Assembly: GCA_950295325.1 (NCBI GenBank)
Contig: OX485806.1
Location: 17,298,001-17,362,000 of the forward strand
Source: Polytrichum commune
Taxonomy: Eukaryota > Streptophyta > Polytrichopsida > Polytrichales > Polytrichaceae
DNA length: 64,000 nt
Reading direction: 5' to 3'
Shown here one piece after another: positions 10,675 to 22,140 of this stretch. Each line of letters opens with the position of its first letter. Positions within the stretch are counted from its first letter, which is position 1. The translations under genes were made by a program, and so were the position numbers. The notes under the pieces are model-generated. The model saw only the letters and a list, made by a program, of their open reading frames with translations. It had not been told where the DNA came from and ran no database searches.

Positions 10675-11125
10675 TAATGTAATTTGACCCTTGTGAAAAG
10701 GTGTTGGTCCATCATGAAGAGATTATGCCATCCACTTGGAGTTTCTAAAATCAAACCACATAAATCAAACACATCCTCCTCTCATATTATATCATATGCT
10801 CCAACAAAGTATTCACAACATTCTTTAACAATGTGCGTAATCTTTTGATAGTGTAAACTACGTTAGATAATGGCCATTGGGTGAACCATGCTCACGGCCA
10901 CCTACCACTAGGCTTGATCCACCCCACACCATCAACTAAAACTTGGTATTTATATTTATGTAGTATAATAAACTTCACTCATATCAACAAACTTTACTGA
11001 ATGAAGAATATTATGTTGGACTAGGTTAACGTATTTGCCTTAATTTGGTATGTGGAAAAAGTGAAACCTTGAGTATAAAGTCATAACACTACACATAAAC
11101 TCCCGGCATAATATAGTCCAAACTG

Positions 11126-11459
11126 CACTAAATATGTTATTTACTATGGTAACTTTTCCAATGAGACTTCCTATGAATAACTTTATATCCACTATCATCG
11201 CAACTCACTTTTAGTTCATCCAAATGCCAATTATTAAAACAAGGTTTGCGTACATTATGCATCCTAACATTTTTGTAATGAAATGTTGTCATGCATGATT
11301 AAAAATTGGATGAAAAGTCACTTAGTCAGTGACAATATTTGCAACATTATAAATCTACAATGCCCAAAACCTTTTACAAAGAATGACAAATATGTTAGGT
11401 TTACATTCAGTGTTGAGCAAGACAAATGGAATTGGTGACACTAAATACAATATTTAGTG
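11126..11459. mobile_element. CACTAAATA-end MITE, 334 bp
   Basis: Both ends are CACTAAATA-type inverted repeats. The left is more diverged (CACTAAATATGTTATTTACT), and TG and CA flank the element. The interior aligns in reverse with the copy at 56,104-56,487 through the CTAACATRATTTGTCATTC and GGGCATT...AATGTTGCA blocks. Confidence 0.55.
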
Positions 11460-13107
11460 CAGTCCTTTTGAATCCCAACTAACAATTGGAATCCCTTGCC
11501 GATTCAAAGCCAGTCTATGAAGTGGGGACATGGATTGCATTGGAGCGATAAGGTCTAACCCTAAACACGAAACTTACATACCTAGTTCATTTGGCAATCT
11601 CATCAAGTCATCGGGAACATTAACTCATAAACGCTTGAAAGTTTTGGGCAATTTCAAATCTACTATTATTTTAAAAAAATAAAAAATGTTCTTCTCTACA
11701 AAAGAGAAAATTGTTTAGACTAGATATATATATATATAAAGGATTCGTATACAATTGGTGTTAGGGTGAAGCTTACATTATTTATATGGGCATTTTAAAA
11801 GGGTTATAATATGACAACATTTCAAAAGCATAATTAGACCTTTTTTTAGTAGGCACTTTAGTTATAATTTTGTTATACATAAGATAATCATATCATAAAA
11901 AAAATATGAGGGAAAAAGTGTTATGTGTGCTAAATTACATCAGTTGTGTCGAAATACTTTGTTATTGGCCACATTACGAACACATAATGTGCTTAACTTT
12001 GACAAGATATTGAAATTGAGGAATTTGTCTCATTATGGTTGGAGATGGGCTCAACTAAGCCTCAAGCCTTCACGTTTCCCTACAAAACAGATCCAACCAC
12101 ACATGAGATACACTTGAACCCCCCAACTAGCTTGCAAAGGTGAAGGAGACGTCTAAAATGGTCTCTTAAGCAACTAGGGCTTAAGTTGTACAACCAATCA
12201 CCAAATGCATCCACTAGATATTACTCCTAAATTCTAAGGTATTCGGTTCTCTTTCATGCACTTTCAACTCTTTGACAGTTGTGGTCGTTGGATTAGATTG
12301 GAATTGTTTTACCTAGTTAGCAATTACAAATCACGAAAATTGATTTTTTTTTAAGTTTATGAATTAGGAATTGGGATGTAAGAGGTCAGAATGAAGATTT
12401 TATTTCTTTTAAACAATGATAAAAATAGGGCCTCTTAATTGTGATGTTCACTATTAAACTTTGAATGGTAAATATACTTTCAGCACATAGTTGAAGCACA
12501 TTGTAACATGTGTCTTTTTTGGTGATAACCTTGCCATATACCACTCAAATGTAGGCGTCCCATTGAAGAGGAGTGACCACACAACACCCGCATCCCTTAG
12601 TACTAGCTAAATTAGTGGGACTTTGATGCCAATTCCTCACAGTGATACGCCAAAAACTCGCAATTCAACCACACAGACTTTCCTCATGTCATGTGCCATC
12701 CACTGTGAAAGAAAGAAAGAAAGAAAGTACTCTTTGTTCTATTTTGCTGAAAAAAGCCACCTAATCAAGCATGTAAAATGTGATAATTTCCCAGACAAGT
12801 TGGCATGACTAACCCTCATGGAGAATGAGGGTCACATTGAAGATACTGTGTCCTGCATTCAGAAACTCTAAAATTGTGGTCTAAAAAGCAAGTGAAACGG
12901 ACAAAATCACTTGCACAAAGGACACACATGAAGGTCACTTTGTGATACATGAACTTTTACACACAAGGAGAGGCACACAATGTAAGTAGGTTTAGGTTGA
13001 TAAATATAAAAACAACGGACTCCATGCAACTGGCCGCTGCTACTGCACTTTCATCAAGATATTATTAAGGTAAGTCAGTCAAAGTGGCAAGCAATGAACA
13101 GGAGAAT
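11460..13107. other. Stretch without recognisable gene
   Basis: AT-rich DNA with a (TA)n tract near 11,722, a dispersed-repeat copy near 12,505-12,600 and a (GAAA)n tract at 12,708-12,728. Short frames at 11,923-12,117 and 12,623-12,808 show no family features. Confidence 0.45.
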
Positions 13108-13312
13108 CGACCGCCAGTTACAGATGAGCTGGTTGAGTGTGAGAAATAAGCAGTTCATGTTCCAGACTTCAGCCAAATTACTGGTGGTTTTACAGTTATC
13201 TATGGAATGTACCTCACTTAATAAAGGAAACTGAAAGATCTCAACATGTAACCAGTTGGACTAAAAAACACGAGGATTTTGACCGATTATGCCAAAAATA
13301 CTCCCCGGGCAT
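13108..13312 (+). repeat. Dispersed repeat 'GGTTGAGTTTGAGAAATAACC' family, copy 1
   Basis: It starts CGACCGCCAGTTACAGATGA and continues through GTGTGAGAAATAA, AATTACTGGTGG, CAACATGTAACCAGTTGGA and GACCGATTATGCC. Related copies are at 22,031, 29,481 and, as a head-to-head pair, 54,521. No coding capacity or TIR is visible, so its class is unknown. This copy preserves the site that is interrupted in the 29.5-kb copy. Confidence 0.6.
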
Positions 13313-14800
13313 TGGTGGCGAGCTTCATGTGGTGAGTGGCAACATGGGACATGTTCACAGTGTGTGTGGACTCCGGGCTAGCTAGGGATATGATCGCATC
13401 CGACTCGATTTTTTTAATATTTTCAATTTAATTTGGAAGATTATCACCGGTAGTTACTGTACTTTTCACCCTGCTGGGTGATTCTTGGAGCTCGCACCAA
13501 ATCTGCAGTACATCAGACAGCAATGGTGCATAATAATTGATGTTCCACCATTACTACTCACAATAGTAGGCATGCACTCGCGGAAGCATAAAAGCACATG
13601 AATACACACATGACTGGCTTGAAGCACCACTTCCATTCATGGCTCCGTACACCGTGCTCGCTTCCTCGCTTGCAGTGATAATGCTTCAAGTGTTTCTAGT
13701 GCTTTGCATGTAAGTGTTTAAGTTGATGGAAATCTCCCGAAATCAGATCGCAGTGATAAGGTAGGCAGGCGACAACCAACAACAACATCGGGGTCTGCTA
13801 ATCCTTAACTTTTCAACTAATCAGTTTCAACAGTCTTTGAAGACATAAGTCATGATGGGTTAAACAGGTTGCTCGAGGCATTGATGTATCAACAAGGTGT
13901 TAATTCTGCGTTACTGGTGCCTTGCCTTCTTGCATGTTAAGTGAAGTTGTTGGAAGCCTGTTGTTAAGTAATTGTTGAACTTAGAATGATTGACCTACTT
14001 TGAGCACATGATCCAATTTCATCGTAGCATGTGTCTTTGTGGGTTCCATACTCAACTACGAGACTTGCTATGTACCAAGCAAATATAGAGTCCAATTAAG
14101 AAAAATGACCACACTAATTAGGTCCACATACGTTAAGTAGACAAATACCAGCAGTATTTGTATTGTAGTTTGCCAATCCTTGGTCACTGAGAGCGAGTCC
14201 ACTTGGTTGTACCTCCATGGATGGGAGTACGAGAGATGGAGTATAAGGAGTCATCTCTTGGCAATCGATTATCATTCTAAAAATGATAATTATTGAGGAG
14301 AAGCTATGACATTAAGCACTTTATGCACCACATTTGTGCTATTTCATGAGTATACGGGTGAGGGGGCCAAATCACCCAAGCCTCTCATCACATCCTTTTC
14401 ACTTACCCTCAAACCACTTCTACTTGTTACGCTCCTAACCAATTCAAAGCTTTGTTATCTCCATTGAGTGTTTGGAGCAGGATTGCAACTCACAAGGATT
14501 GTGTGCATGATTGGAGAGACTCCTTGGTTACTAAACACACACCTTTATGACCACAGCAAAGATTGCATTCGTACACGAAACAAGGGAATAAGGTTGATTG
14601 ATGTAAATATTGATGGTTTGAAAAGGAAACACGCTTGCTTGTGGGTGCTCATTGAGGACACAAAACCTCCAAATGTGAGGAAGACATGGAATCTGTAGGT
14701 GAAGTGAGAGGTGAGGACATCTGTGAAGCATTCCCAAGCCTGGACACATCCAGAATCAGTGTCATAATTTCACAGGAGGTCGTCCTCTCTGCACCAAATT
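13313..14800. other. Stretch without recognisable gene
   Basis: Includes a dispersed-repeat copy near 14,020-14,130. An open frame at 14,468-14,698 (plus) has a protein-like composition but begins with GTG and matches no family I know. Confidence 0.4.
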
Positions 14801-15225
14801 ATGAGCAATGCTGCTGATGCTATCGTTCATCGTGAGAATGGTCTTCAAAGGTCCTCAGATGTGGAAGTCAATCACCCTGTTGGGTTAAGAGACCAAAAAT
14901 ACATAAAACTCCTACAACCATGCGTTTTGGCTTATCGTTCAAGCAACGGAACCCAGAGCAGATTTATAAGCAATGCTGATACTATTGTTCAGCGGGATCT
15001 CTATCACTCACTGGAGGATAGACGAAGTAAATTAGGGGAAGATGTAAATATGGTCAACCCTGGACATGAGTTATCTTGAGTGTTGCGATGATTTGCTGAA
15101 GCTGAACATTCTTCAGAGGTCCTCAGATGTGGAGGTCAAGCAACCTATTGGGTTAAGGGGAAAAAACCCTAAAACCATCTGTTTTGGCTTATCGTTCAAG
15201 AAACGGAACCCAGAGCATAAAAATC
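14801..15225 (+). repeat. Imperfect tandem duplication behind the kinase gene
   Basis: A block around 14,803-14,966 recurs at about 14,967-15,225 with inserted DNA. The shared parts are AGCAATGCTG..ACTATYGTTCA, AGGTCCTCAGATGTGGARGTC and TTTTGGCTTATCGTTCAAG followed by AACGGAACCCAGAGCA. The second unit ends at an 18-base C run (15,225-15,242) and overlaps the last codons of the kinase frame on the other strand. Plus-strand frames across the units are open for about 90 codons each but have no known match. Confidence 0.65.
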
Positions 15226-16947
15226 CCCCCCCCCCCCCCCCCTTCCCCCCACACACACACGACACACGACACAAAAATATACATGTTTGTTTGGAAACTT
15301 CACCCAAGGCGAATTTATATTACAGAATACTGTACAATGATTTGAAAGAGCTGCTCTACAATTGACATCTACTGATATGTTCCAATGCAGCTGACTTATG
15401 TACAATTTTTTACACATGAACAGGCTAGCTCTGAATGAGCATTGCCTGACTTCCTGCAATGAAATCCAGTGCTCGTGCCTATCAAGCTCACAATCTCGAG
15501 AACTATCCTGAAATGTGTTGTGAAACTCGAAAACATCGCTGCTGTGGCTGCAATGTCCCGCCTCCTCCGTGTACAAAAAAAATGGTCCGTAAGGCCTTGT
15601 CGAAGGCTCAAGAAGCCCGTCGACAGATACTTCCAGGGTTTTGAACCCTTCCAGTTGAGCGCCAAGAAAATTTTGAGCAACTTCGTTTCCAGGATTGATG
15701 CAGCTGCAAGACGAAGAAGAATCAATGGTCTCATGGTCCATTTGAAGGCCGGTGTTGGTGAACGTAGTTGCTACGGAGGCCTTGTCGTCGTCCATTGCAA
15801 CTTGCGTCGTAGAAACAGAGCATTTGACCATCAAATTCGAGAAAGAAGGTGAGGAAGGAGGAGATCCTTTTGGTGATCGTACAACAATCCATTCCCCGGC
15901 AAAATCGTTGAAGGGAGAGCTGCCCCAACAATTCTCCACCGATTGCTCCTGACAGCTTTTCTGGTTCGGCTCCTCGCACACCAATCCACGCTTCAAGAAA
16001 GACGGCATGCTCAGAATTGGGACCGAGCTTTCGACGGACGAAGCAAGGAAATAACTAGGAAATTGCATCACACTGCAAGGAGAGAGAGGCGCATCCGCAA
16101 CAGCCTTGGCCACGAATCTGGTGGTGAGAAATGGATGGTGGAGCAGTTGAGAGCTTGTCCATCTCTTGCGAGGGTCTCTCTGGAAACACTTGCCCAAGAA
16201 ATCGTGTGCCTCTGCGGAAAGGGAAGCTGGCATTTCGGGAAGCTCATCAGTGCATCCAATGTGGTACAATGCGACCATCGAGTTTGTCAGATTGCTCCAT
16301 GGAGCTCGCCCTGTGGCCATCTCTATGACCGTGCAACCCAAGGACCAGATGTCAGACGGAAGTCCCTGTTCCACCTGCCTCACAACCTCCGGCGCCATCC
16401 ACAACGGTGTTCCATTCACTTTGGCAGAGCAGTTCATTGCTTCGCTCTCACTCTCCATGCCCACCCTCTTGGCGGATCCAAAATCTGTCAGCTTCACGTT
16501 CCCATTCCTAACCAACAGGTTTTTGCCCTTGATGTCACAGTGCACGATTCCTTCTCTATGCAAGTAATCGATTCCCTCCACGATGCTACGCGTGTATGTG
16601 CGAATCAAATGTTCATCCAGCGCTCCCGCACCTGCGAATTGCTTCAGAAAATCTGCCAAGCTCCCTTCGGGCATGTATTCCAAGAATAAGTTGCGCATCA
16701 ACTTCCCACTTTCTTCTGTCCAATCGCTTCCCAAACAGCGCACAACATACTTGGAGTCCAAGGTCTGGAGAAGCTGGATCTCGTTCTCTAGCGCTTGGAG
16801 TGACACCTGTGCCCCTGCGTCTCGCCCATTCACCTCAACCGACTTCACTGCAAAAACCTCCCCATCCTCTCTATCGATCGCAAGGTTCACCGCCCCGAAC
16901 GTCCCTGCGCCTATCAACTTCCCCCGGATCCAGGAATGGCCTGCCAT
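15196..16947 (-). CDS. Plant MEKK-like MAPKKK (MAPKKK17/18 type)
   Basis: This is a Ser/Thr kinase expected to phosphorylate MAPK kinases in a stress or hormone (ABA-type) cascade. The role is inferred from family. I start at the ATG at 16,945-16,947 because its context CCACCATGG is strong and the kinase domain begins at once; the open frame upstream has no other ATG-supported start. In the 583-residue product the Gly loop GAGTFGAV is at 13-20, the ATP-binding Lys 35 is in FAVKSV, and the catalytic loop VHCDIKGKN is at 135-143. DFG is at 155-157, GTPLWMAPE at 179-187 and DIWSLGC at 199-205, with the domain ending near 274. HCD in place of HRD and intronless structure are both usual in this subgroup. 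EWIVVRSP (352-359) matches a tail motif of the group. Known members have about 340-375 residues, so this one is long. Residues from about 496 look non-coding in composition and run through a poly-G tract. The true 3' end may therefore be earlier, spliced or altered by stop loss. Confidence 0.88.
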   Translation of the reverse strand: MAGHSWIRGKLIGAGTFGAVNLAIDREDGEVFAVKSVEVNGRDAGAQVSLQALENEIQLLQTLDSKYVVRCLGSDWTEESGKLMRNLFLEYMPEGSLADFLKQFAGAGALDEHLIRTYTRSIVEGIDYLHREGIVHCDIKGKNLLVRNGNVKLTDFGSAKRVGMESESEAMNCSAKVNGTPLWMAPEVVRQVEQGLPSDIWSLGCTVIEMATGRAPWSNLTNSMVALYHIGCTDELPEMPASLSAEAHDFLGKCFQRDPRKRWTSSQLLHHPFLTTRFVAKAVADAPLSPCSVMQFPSYFLASSVESSVPILSMPSFLKRGLVCEEPNQKSCQEQSVENCWGSSPFNDFAGEWIVVRSPKGSPPSSPSFSNLMVKCSVSTTQVAMDDDKASVATTFTNTGLQMDHETIDSSSSCSCINPGNEVAQNFLGAQLEGFKTLEVSVDGLLEPSTRPYGPFFLYTEEAGHCSHSSDVFEFHNTFQDSSRDCELDRHEHWISLQEVRQCSFRASLFMCKKLYISQLHWNISVDVNCRAALSNHCTVFCNINSPWVKFPNKHVYFCVVCRVCVGGRGGGGGDFYALGSVS

Positions 16948-17260
16948 GGTGGGAAATGGAAATTCTACGCGTCCAAAGCAAATTGCTCCTTTTGATGAAT
17001 CAATCTGCCACCTCGCTCTCGAGCACTGCCAACTTCTCTTTCTTTTTTGCTTTCTTATATGGTCTCCTGGAAGAGGCAAGAGAGCTTGTAGGGTACAAAG
17101 CCCACTCTTTCAGATTGACAACTCTGGAAAGCGGACAAGTATGATTGGAAGGATGTCCTAGCGCAAGAGTTATAAAGGAAGGGCCCGGAGTTAAAATACG
17201 CTTGAAGTGGGTAAGTAAGGGGATCAGACGGGCAGACTGCAACTACTTACTAGAGCAGAC
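16948..17260. promoter_or_regulatory. Upstream region of the MAPKKK gene, TATA-like site
   Basis: The leader next to the start codon is C/T-rich on the minus strand. TATAAAGG (17,171-17,178) reads as a TATA box on the plus strand, and its complement TTTATAA could serve the kinase gene with a start near 17,140. Orientation cannot be settled from sequence. Confidence 0.3.
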
Positions 17261-17603
17261 AGCCTCTGCTCATCAGCAGCAGGCGCCTGTTACCTAGTGG
17301 CAACAACCAACAACCACCAAATTTCGCTTCTACGCAGGCAGGAGAACCTTAACCCAATGCATTCAAGTGTCAGAAACTGTCGGAAAGAAGCGACACAAAT
17401 TACGCCAAGCTTCTTAAACCTCCCCAGAAAACAACCCTGCACCTAAAACCTTCCCTCGGATCCATGTGACGAACACCCTGCCATGTTAGCCAATTCTGGT
17501 GCAAATGGATGGGCCCATTGATCAATCTGCGCCCCCCTAAAGCTCTCTGTACAATCAACCCTTTCTCCCACACACTCTCTCGCTCGCTCTTGGAAGCTGC
17601 AGA

Positions 17604-17765
17604 ATGATGGCCCAACCGGAGGAGTTTCAGAAGAAGAAGAAGAAGGTGGGGGACACCGCCCTGAGCATGGCAGATCTGCCACTAGTCCAGACTCCGGACA
17701 GCATCAGGTTGGTGCAACTTAAGGCGACGCCACAACCCAACCAACAACCAAACAACTTGTGTTGA
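17604..17765 (+). CDS. Possible short ORF or first exon, divergent from the kinase
   Basis: An ATGATGG start follows a CT-rich leader (CACACACTCTCTCGCTCGCT), as in many plant 5' untranslated regions. The 53-codon frame opens MMAQPEEF, then a run of five Lys, then an acidic and hydrophobic stretch. A possible splice donor, CAG/GTTGGT, lies near 17,706, and the residues after it are low-complexity Gln, Asn and Pro. No downstream exon was found. It may be a first exon of a lost or distant gene, or chance. No family is recognised. Confidence 0.25.
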   Translation: MMAQPEEFQKKKKKVGDTALSMADLPLVQTPDSIRLVQLKATPQPNQQPNNLC

Positions 17766-18180
17766 CGGTGTTGTGCAGTGTGGTTTAGAATGTAAGTTAG
17801 TGGCCCGCCCGATTGATGTCGAGGGAGGGAGGGAGGGAGGGAGGGAGGCCAATGAATTTGAGTGTCAGGAAATGTCGGAACCCAAGTGTAATAGATGCGG
17901 AGGAACTGCTGCTGCTGCGGCAGATCGGAGCATCTAGCGCTTGCTATGGGCCCGGCTGTTGGCGGGGCCAGCGTGTCGGCGCGGGACCCGGACAGTGGGC
18001 GGCCTGCCCGCTGCGGCCGCGGTGGCTCGACCCGTCCCCCGTCCTCCTCCCCCCCCCCTCGCCCCTCTCTCCACCACACGACCGCCCCCCCCCCCCCCCG
18101 CCCGGCCCGGCCCGGCCTGGCGCCCTCGCCTGCGCGCCGTGGTGAAAATTTTATCAGCGGCAGTTTGAAATGAGCCTGGG
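17766..18180. other. GC-rich, C-run-containing region
   Basis: The local base composition is far more GC-rich than the window. It has a (GAGG)n tract at 17,821-17,848, C10 at 18,049-18,058 and C15 at 18,085-18,099. Overlapping frames on both strands are products of the composition. A 35-bp block near 17,355 (AAGTGTCAGAAACTGTCGGA) recurs near 17,855. Confidence 0.6.
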
Positions 18181-18288
18181 CGGTCACTCTGATGCGTGGC
18201 CGGCCTCTTGGAGCTGGGTCCTTATCACTATTATCAAGGTAAAGGGGGTCTAGTAAAAACTACAACTCCATGGCCACGGAAGGGGCTT

Positions 18289-18523
18289 GGGCGAACCAAC
18301 CCATACACTGGTTCCTTGGAGGCAAGGGTTTAGGGGCTGGGGCAAACCAACCCGTACATTGGTTTCTTGGAGGCAAGGGTTTAGGGGTTGGGGCAAACCA
18401 ACCCGTACACTGGTTCCTTGAGGCAAGGGTTTAGGGGTTGGGGCGAACCAACCTATACATTGGTTTTTTGGAGGCAAGGGTTTAGGCATCCAACAAGGAA
18501 CGAGTGTATGGATTGCTTCGCCC
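18289..18523 (+). mobile_element. Palindromic mini-element with fourfold internal tandem repeat
   Basis: The outer ends are GGGCGAACCAACCC and its complement (CTTCGCCC at the right). Between them a 51-bp unit, from GGGCRAACCAACCC to GGGTTTAGGGGTTG, is repeated four times with small changes. The terminal AGGCATCCAACAAGGAACGAG segment occurs once. The compact 84-87 bp copies at 7,732 and 43,922 lack the amplification. Confidence 0.7.
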
Positions 18524-18599
18524 AACTCGTCAAGTTAAGGAGCTCTGATTTTATCTAGAGTTGTGTGACCAGCACAAATCTATCTCTTCTAAACCCTAA

Positions 18600-19010
18600 C
18601 CTTTAAACAAGGAAACGATGGACACTTCTTTCTCACACAAAACCCACACATGTCAACAAGCCTTTACGTCTTCTACTCTTTTTACTTTTCATTTTTTTTT
18701 GAATTATATGATTATTTTTTCTTCCACAAATTCCACGCAAAAAAATTCGTATGGAATCGTATTGTACCGTGCATGTGTGCATGCATGGCATGAGATTTTT
18801 TCTTTGACAACACGATCCTCGTGTTTTTTTGGTTAATTCATCTCAAGTGGACCCCTCTAGATTAATTTTGTGGCCTCTAATACTAATTTCGGGGTCGAAT
18901 CTTCTTACATATGTATGTGTTCTAAGAGGATTGCCTACAATTTCACCTCAATTAATAGTGGTAGGGGGCCAACTCAAAGAGGTGGGTGTTGTGAATATTC
19001 ACCATGCCCA
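18600..19010. other. Stretch without recognisable gene
   Basis: AT-rich. Short frames only, without family features. Confidence 0.4.
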
Positions 19011-19011
19011 T

Positions 19012-19248
19012 GGATTCACGATGTCTATGTAAACTCATCCATTGCAAAGGTGAAAATGTAGTGAACTACTTCATGGCATGTGTATGTCTAACTTTAGAGT
19101 ATAAGAGTCCGGAAATCATATTAAAGACCCCAAATTAGTCTACAAAGTTCATGTGGGATGAATCTCCCCCCAACCTTGTTGGAGATTTTATTTAACTACG
19201 ACCCCTTCATCCAATATGAATGAGAATGCATAGATGCCACAAACCCCC
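19012..19248. mobile_element. MITE with ATGTCTATGTAAACTCATCC ends, copy 1
   Basis: The left end reads CACGATGTCTATGTAAACTC. The right end, complemented, reads TGGCATCTATGCATTCTCAT. The interior carries GACCCCAAATTAGTCTA. Related copies: 32,118, 33,010 (weak), 38,488 and 40,011. The target site is unclear. Confidence 0.55.
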
Positions 19249-19833
19249 AAGCCCTTGTAGGTTAGAGAGAGGAAATTCGAGCATACGAGCATACCTCTCA
19301 TCCACCTAATCTTAAAGATTCGACCCCCCCCCCTCCAGGTTTGTGGCTACATCACTTCAATTCACTCTCTAGTGCATTTTTTTAAATGCCATTGAGAATT
19401 CCAGGATAAAGGTCGATGTATAACATGCGGTCCTCAAGTTTTGAAAAAAAGATTCGACAACAAATGTGCAAGTTTCATCCAATTTACGCTTTCATTCATT
19501 TTTGCTAGATGTTGTTGTTGCCCTTCATTCAATGACATGTTTTGTAATGTCAAATTAGCATGAGTTACATTTTATGGATGAAATTATATTTAATAACTTT
19601 CTTAGTGGAAAGTGAAAGTGTATTGTATACATAATAGAACATGTTATATCATGAATAATATTTTGTATATGTAGTTAAGGCATGAAACGTTTTTCAAAAA
19701 TCTTAGTACAATGAGTATACTATTTGGCATACCATAAATGTGGTTATTTTTGCCTTGTATAAGGGGATTTATTTCGTAGTCATCCACACATGTGATTGTG
19801 ATGGTGGATCATTTTCCATGATAGAGATATATT

Positions 19834-20402
19834 AAATGTTAACCACAACCCCCCCCCCCCCGCTCCTCTTGGTCAACTACTCTTAGGGTGGTTGTTCATG
19901 CTCATGTGACACCATTAGAGAGCTTCAAGGCCAAGGTCCAAGAATAATAATCACTTTAATTTCTTCTCAAGTTTGGGCCTTAATTTACCAATGACATTTT
20001 TACGATTTAGAAGACCGACCCCACCATCACCCGCACCACATGATTTGCACACTACTAAGGTGGGTGTGGTGGGGCCAATCTCCCAAGTCCCATTCTCTCA
20101 TTCATTTAGGGCCTTGGACTTAAGAAGAAGAAATAAATGAATATTTTCATTGCTAACCTTGAAATGTAATGGTAAAGTGTTTGCCTTCTCAATTTTCTTC
20201 CCAAACTTAGGCCTTAAAGCTCAATGACAATGCCACATGACTCATGAGCACAAACAACCATTGCAAGGGGGTTAACAATGCATAACAATAGGGTTCATAG
20301 GGTAGAGTGTGGTTGTCAATGTCATTGTGGTCAACATTTATTAAGTCTATCCCATGTCTTTTCATGGAAATGAAACTAAAAGAGTAAACCACAACCACCC
20401 AT
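19834..20402. repeat. Imperfect inverted repeat, about 570 bp
   Basis: The left arm (19,834-19,985) and the right arm (20,205-20,402, complemented) share GTTRACCACAA, GGTTGTTYRTGCTCATG and AAGGCC blocks. A C13 run at 19,849-19,861 lies in the left arm. An additional direct repeat (TTTGGGCCTTAA near 19,972 and TTAGGCCTTAAA near 20,208) adds complexity. Confidence 0.4.
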
Positions 20403-22030
20403 CATGTAATAACTCCTCGAATATAACATGTCAAAACCACTGTAATTTTAGTACCTATGGTAATAACAACACCTATAATAGCATTTTAAATCATTTGAGC
20501 ATAATTTCTATTGTATGACTTTCCTATTTTTGTTGGGCCTTATTGGTAATTGAAAAGGAATATCAACCCAACTTAGCATGCAATTTTAATTGGACTCCAT
20601 ATATATGAACTAGAAATGTTTTGTCAATTCATTTCAACATGTGAATCACATAGAAGAAGCGCCACTAGCAAGTAATTTGAATTGACATGTAGATAGTTGT
20701 ATGTATTTAGCAAGGAAAATGACTCTCAATTAGGTTAGTTACTGTAAAATTGAAAAGTAGTTGTGTACACATCTTTTATAGAACAACCTCACTTTTGCAC
20801 TATGCAATCATAACTTTGGACTTGAGCCATGTGGTTGAAAGATACTTACACGTGCTTCTCTTTTGTCATGAAATGTACGCGTTTTCTTTTTGTTTTTGTC
20901 ATCCTTTTACAAAACATTTTTATGTCATGAGAAAAGGGTATTGTTGCAAATGATACAAGTTTCAATATGGAGCCAATGTAGTGAAGTACAATAGGTACAC
21001 AATGTTGGAGTTCATACAAATGAGGCTAGAGAGGAAACCAAAATTGATTGTTTGCAATCATGGGGAGCATACATAACATTACTCAACTCACGCTAGATTT
21101 ATGTGGGCCCAAGATCTAGGTGGAATTGTTCTCATATCAGCTAGGAGGTATGCTCTCATTTCCTATATTCAATGTTCACACCGGGAGCGGAGTCCACTTG
21201 CCAATGGCCACCTATTTGCGATCTCAGTCCATGTAACCGCCCAGTTGTTGATGTTGACACCAATTGGACTCTATATGGTCCATGTATCAAGTTTCCCGGT
21301 GTGAGGTTATGGCTTGAGGCATAATATATTGTTAGCAACCACTTCTAGCAGACCTTACAAGGCCACACTACAACCTCCAAGCCTAGGGTAAGATCAACAA
21401 CATTTTCAAAACAAAACCCTATGCCAACATTGGATAATACTATGTTGTCTTTGAAACAATGCAAATTCTACTATAGTAGATGGTGTTGAATCCAAGCCCC
21501 TCTCAAAACCAATTGCGCACTAAATACACATCAAATTTGAGAAGAATATCCATCTCCTCAACATCACACATCCATGTTGATTTTGGATCATCGAATAACA
21601 ATACTACAAAGCCTTGTAACTTTTGCATACGGAGGTCACATAACTTTGATGGGTTGGAATCCCCTACCAATTCCCAACAAATATCATTCAAGCAAAATTT
21701 GATCGTACGATCATATATACAATCATCGCTTAGAGTGATGGTTGAAGCAACATCCACCTTATATTTTTGTGACATTTTTGTTGACTCGGGAGTTTGACTG
21801 ATGGAATGAACACTATCTCACATAACTAACTTACTTCATGTATTATTGTCAGGAACTCGACACTGGAGGCAATTAGGCTTTTTGCAGGCAGCACATGAAG
21901 CACCGGCCACTGCCTACCAGTGCCCACAATATCAAGCTTAGCTGAGAGTCCTACCAGCTAATTGGGAATGCCCAATTTGTCCCCATTTCACTCAAATGGA
22001 CACAAAATCATCTGGGACTTGTATGCAGTT
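20403..22030. other. Stretch without recognisable gene
   Basis: AT-rich DNA with a small inverted pair (TCACACCGGGA at 21,176 and its complement ending near 21,305). Frames at 21,480-21,797 are open on both strands but show no recognisable motif. Confidence 0.4.
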
Positions 22031-22140
22031 GAACCGGATAAGTTTGAAAAATAACCAGTTGAAGTTGGAGACTTCGGGAGAATTACCGATCATTTTAGAG
22101 GAATTTATGGAAGAATATACCTCAAATGAATAAAAGCAGA
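22031..22140 (+). repeat. Dispersed 'GAGAAATAACC' family, partial copy 2
   Basis: Contains GAACCGGATAAGTTTGAAAA, AATTACCGATCATTTTAGAG and ATATACCTCAAATGAATAAA. It stops before the AACATGTAACCAGTTGG half. Confidence 0.55.

Noticed and set aside
14468-14698. 76-codon frame downstream of the kinase gene
   Set aside because: It starts at GTG and has no domain or supporting signals.
16949-17079. Extended N-terminus of the kinase frame (44 extra residues)
   Set aside because: The open frame upstream begins at a TTG, and the ATG at 16,947 has an excellent context and starts just before the kinase domain.
15943-17161. Plus-strand frames of up to 248 codons
   Set aside because: They are antisense shadows of the kinase coding region.
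17627-18187. A 186-codon minus frame and several plus frames rich in Pro, Arg and Gly
   Set aside because: They follow from GC-rich low-complexity DNA and have no recognisable domain.
18289-18523. Interstitial telomere array, because of TTTAGGG-like words
   Set aside because: The words are part of a 51-bp unit, not a 7-bp telomeric array.
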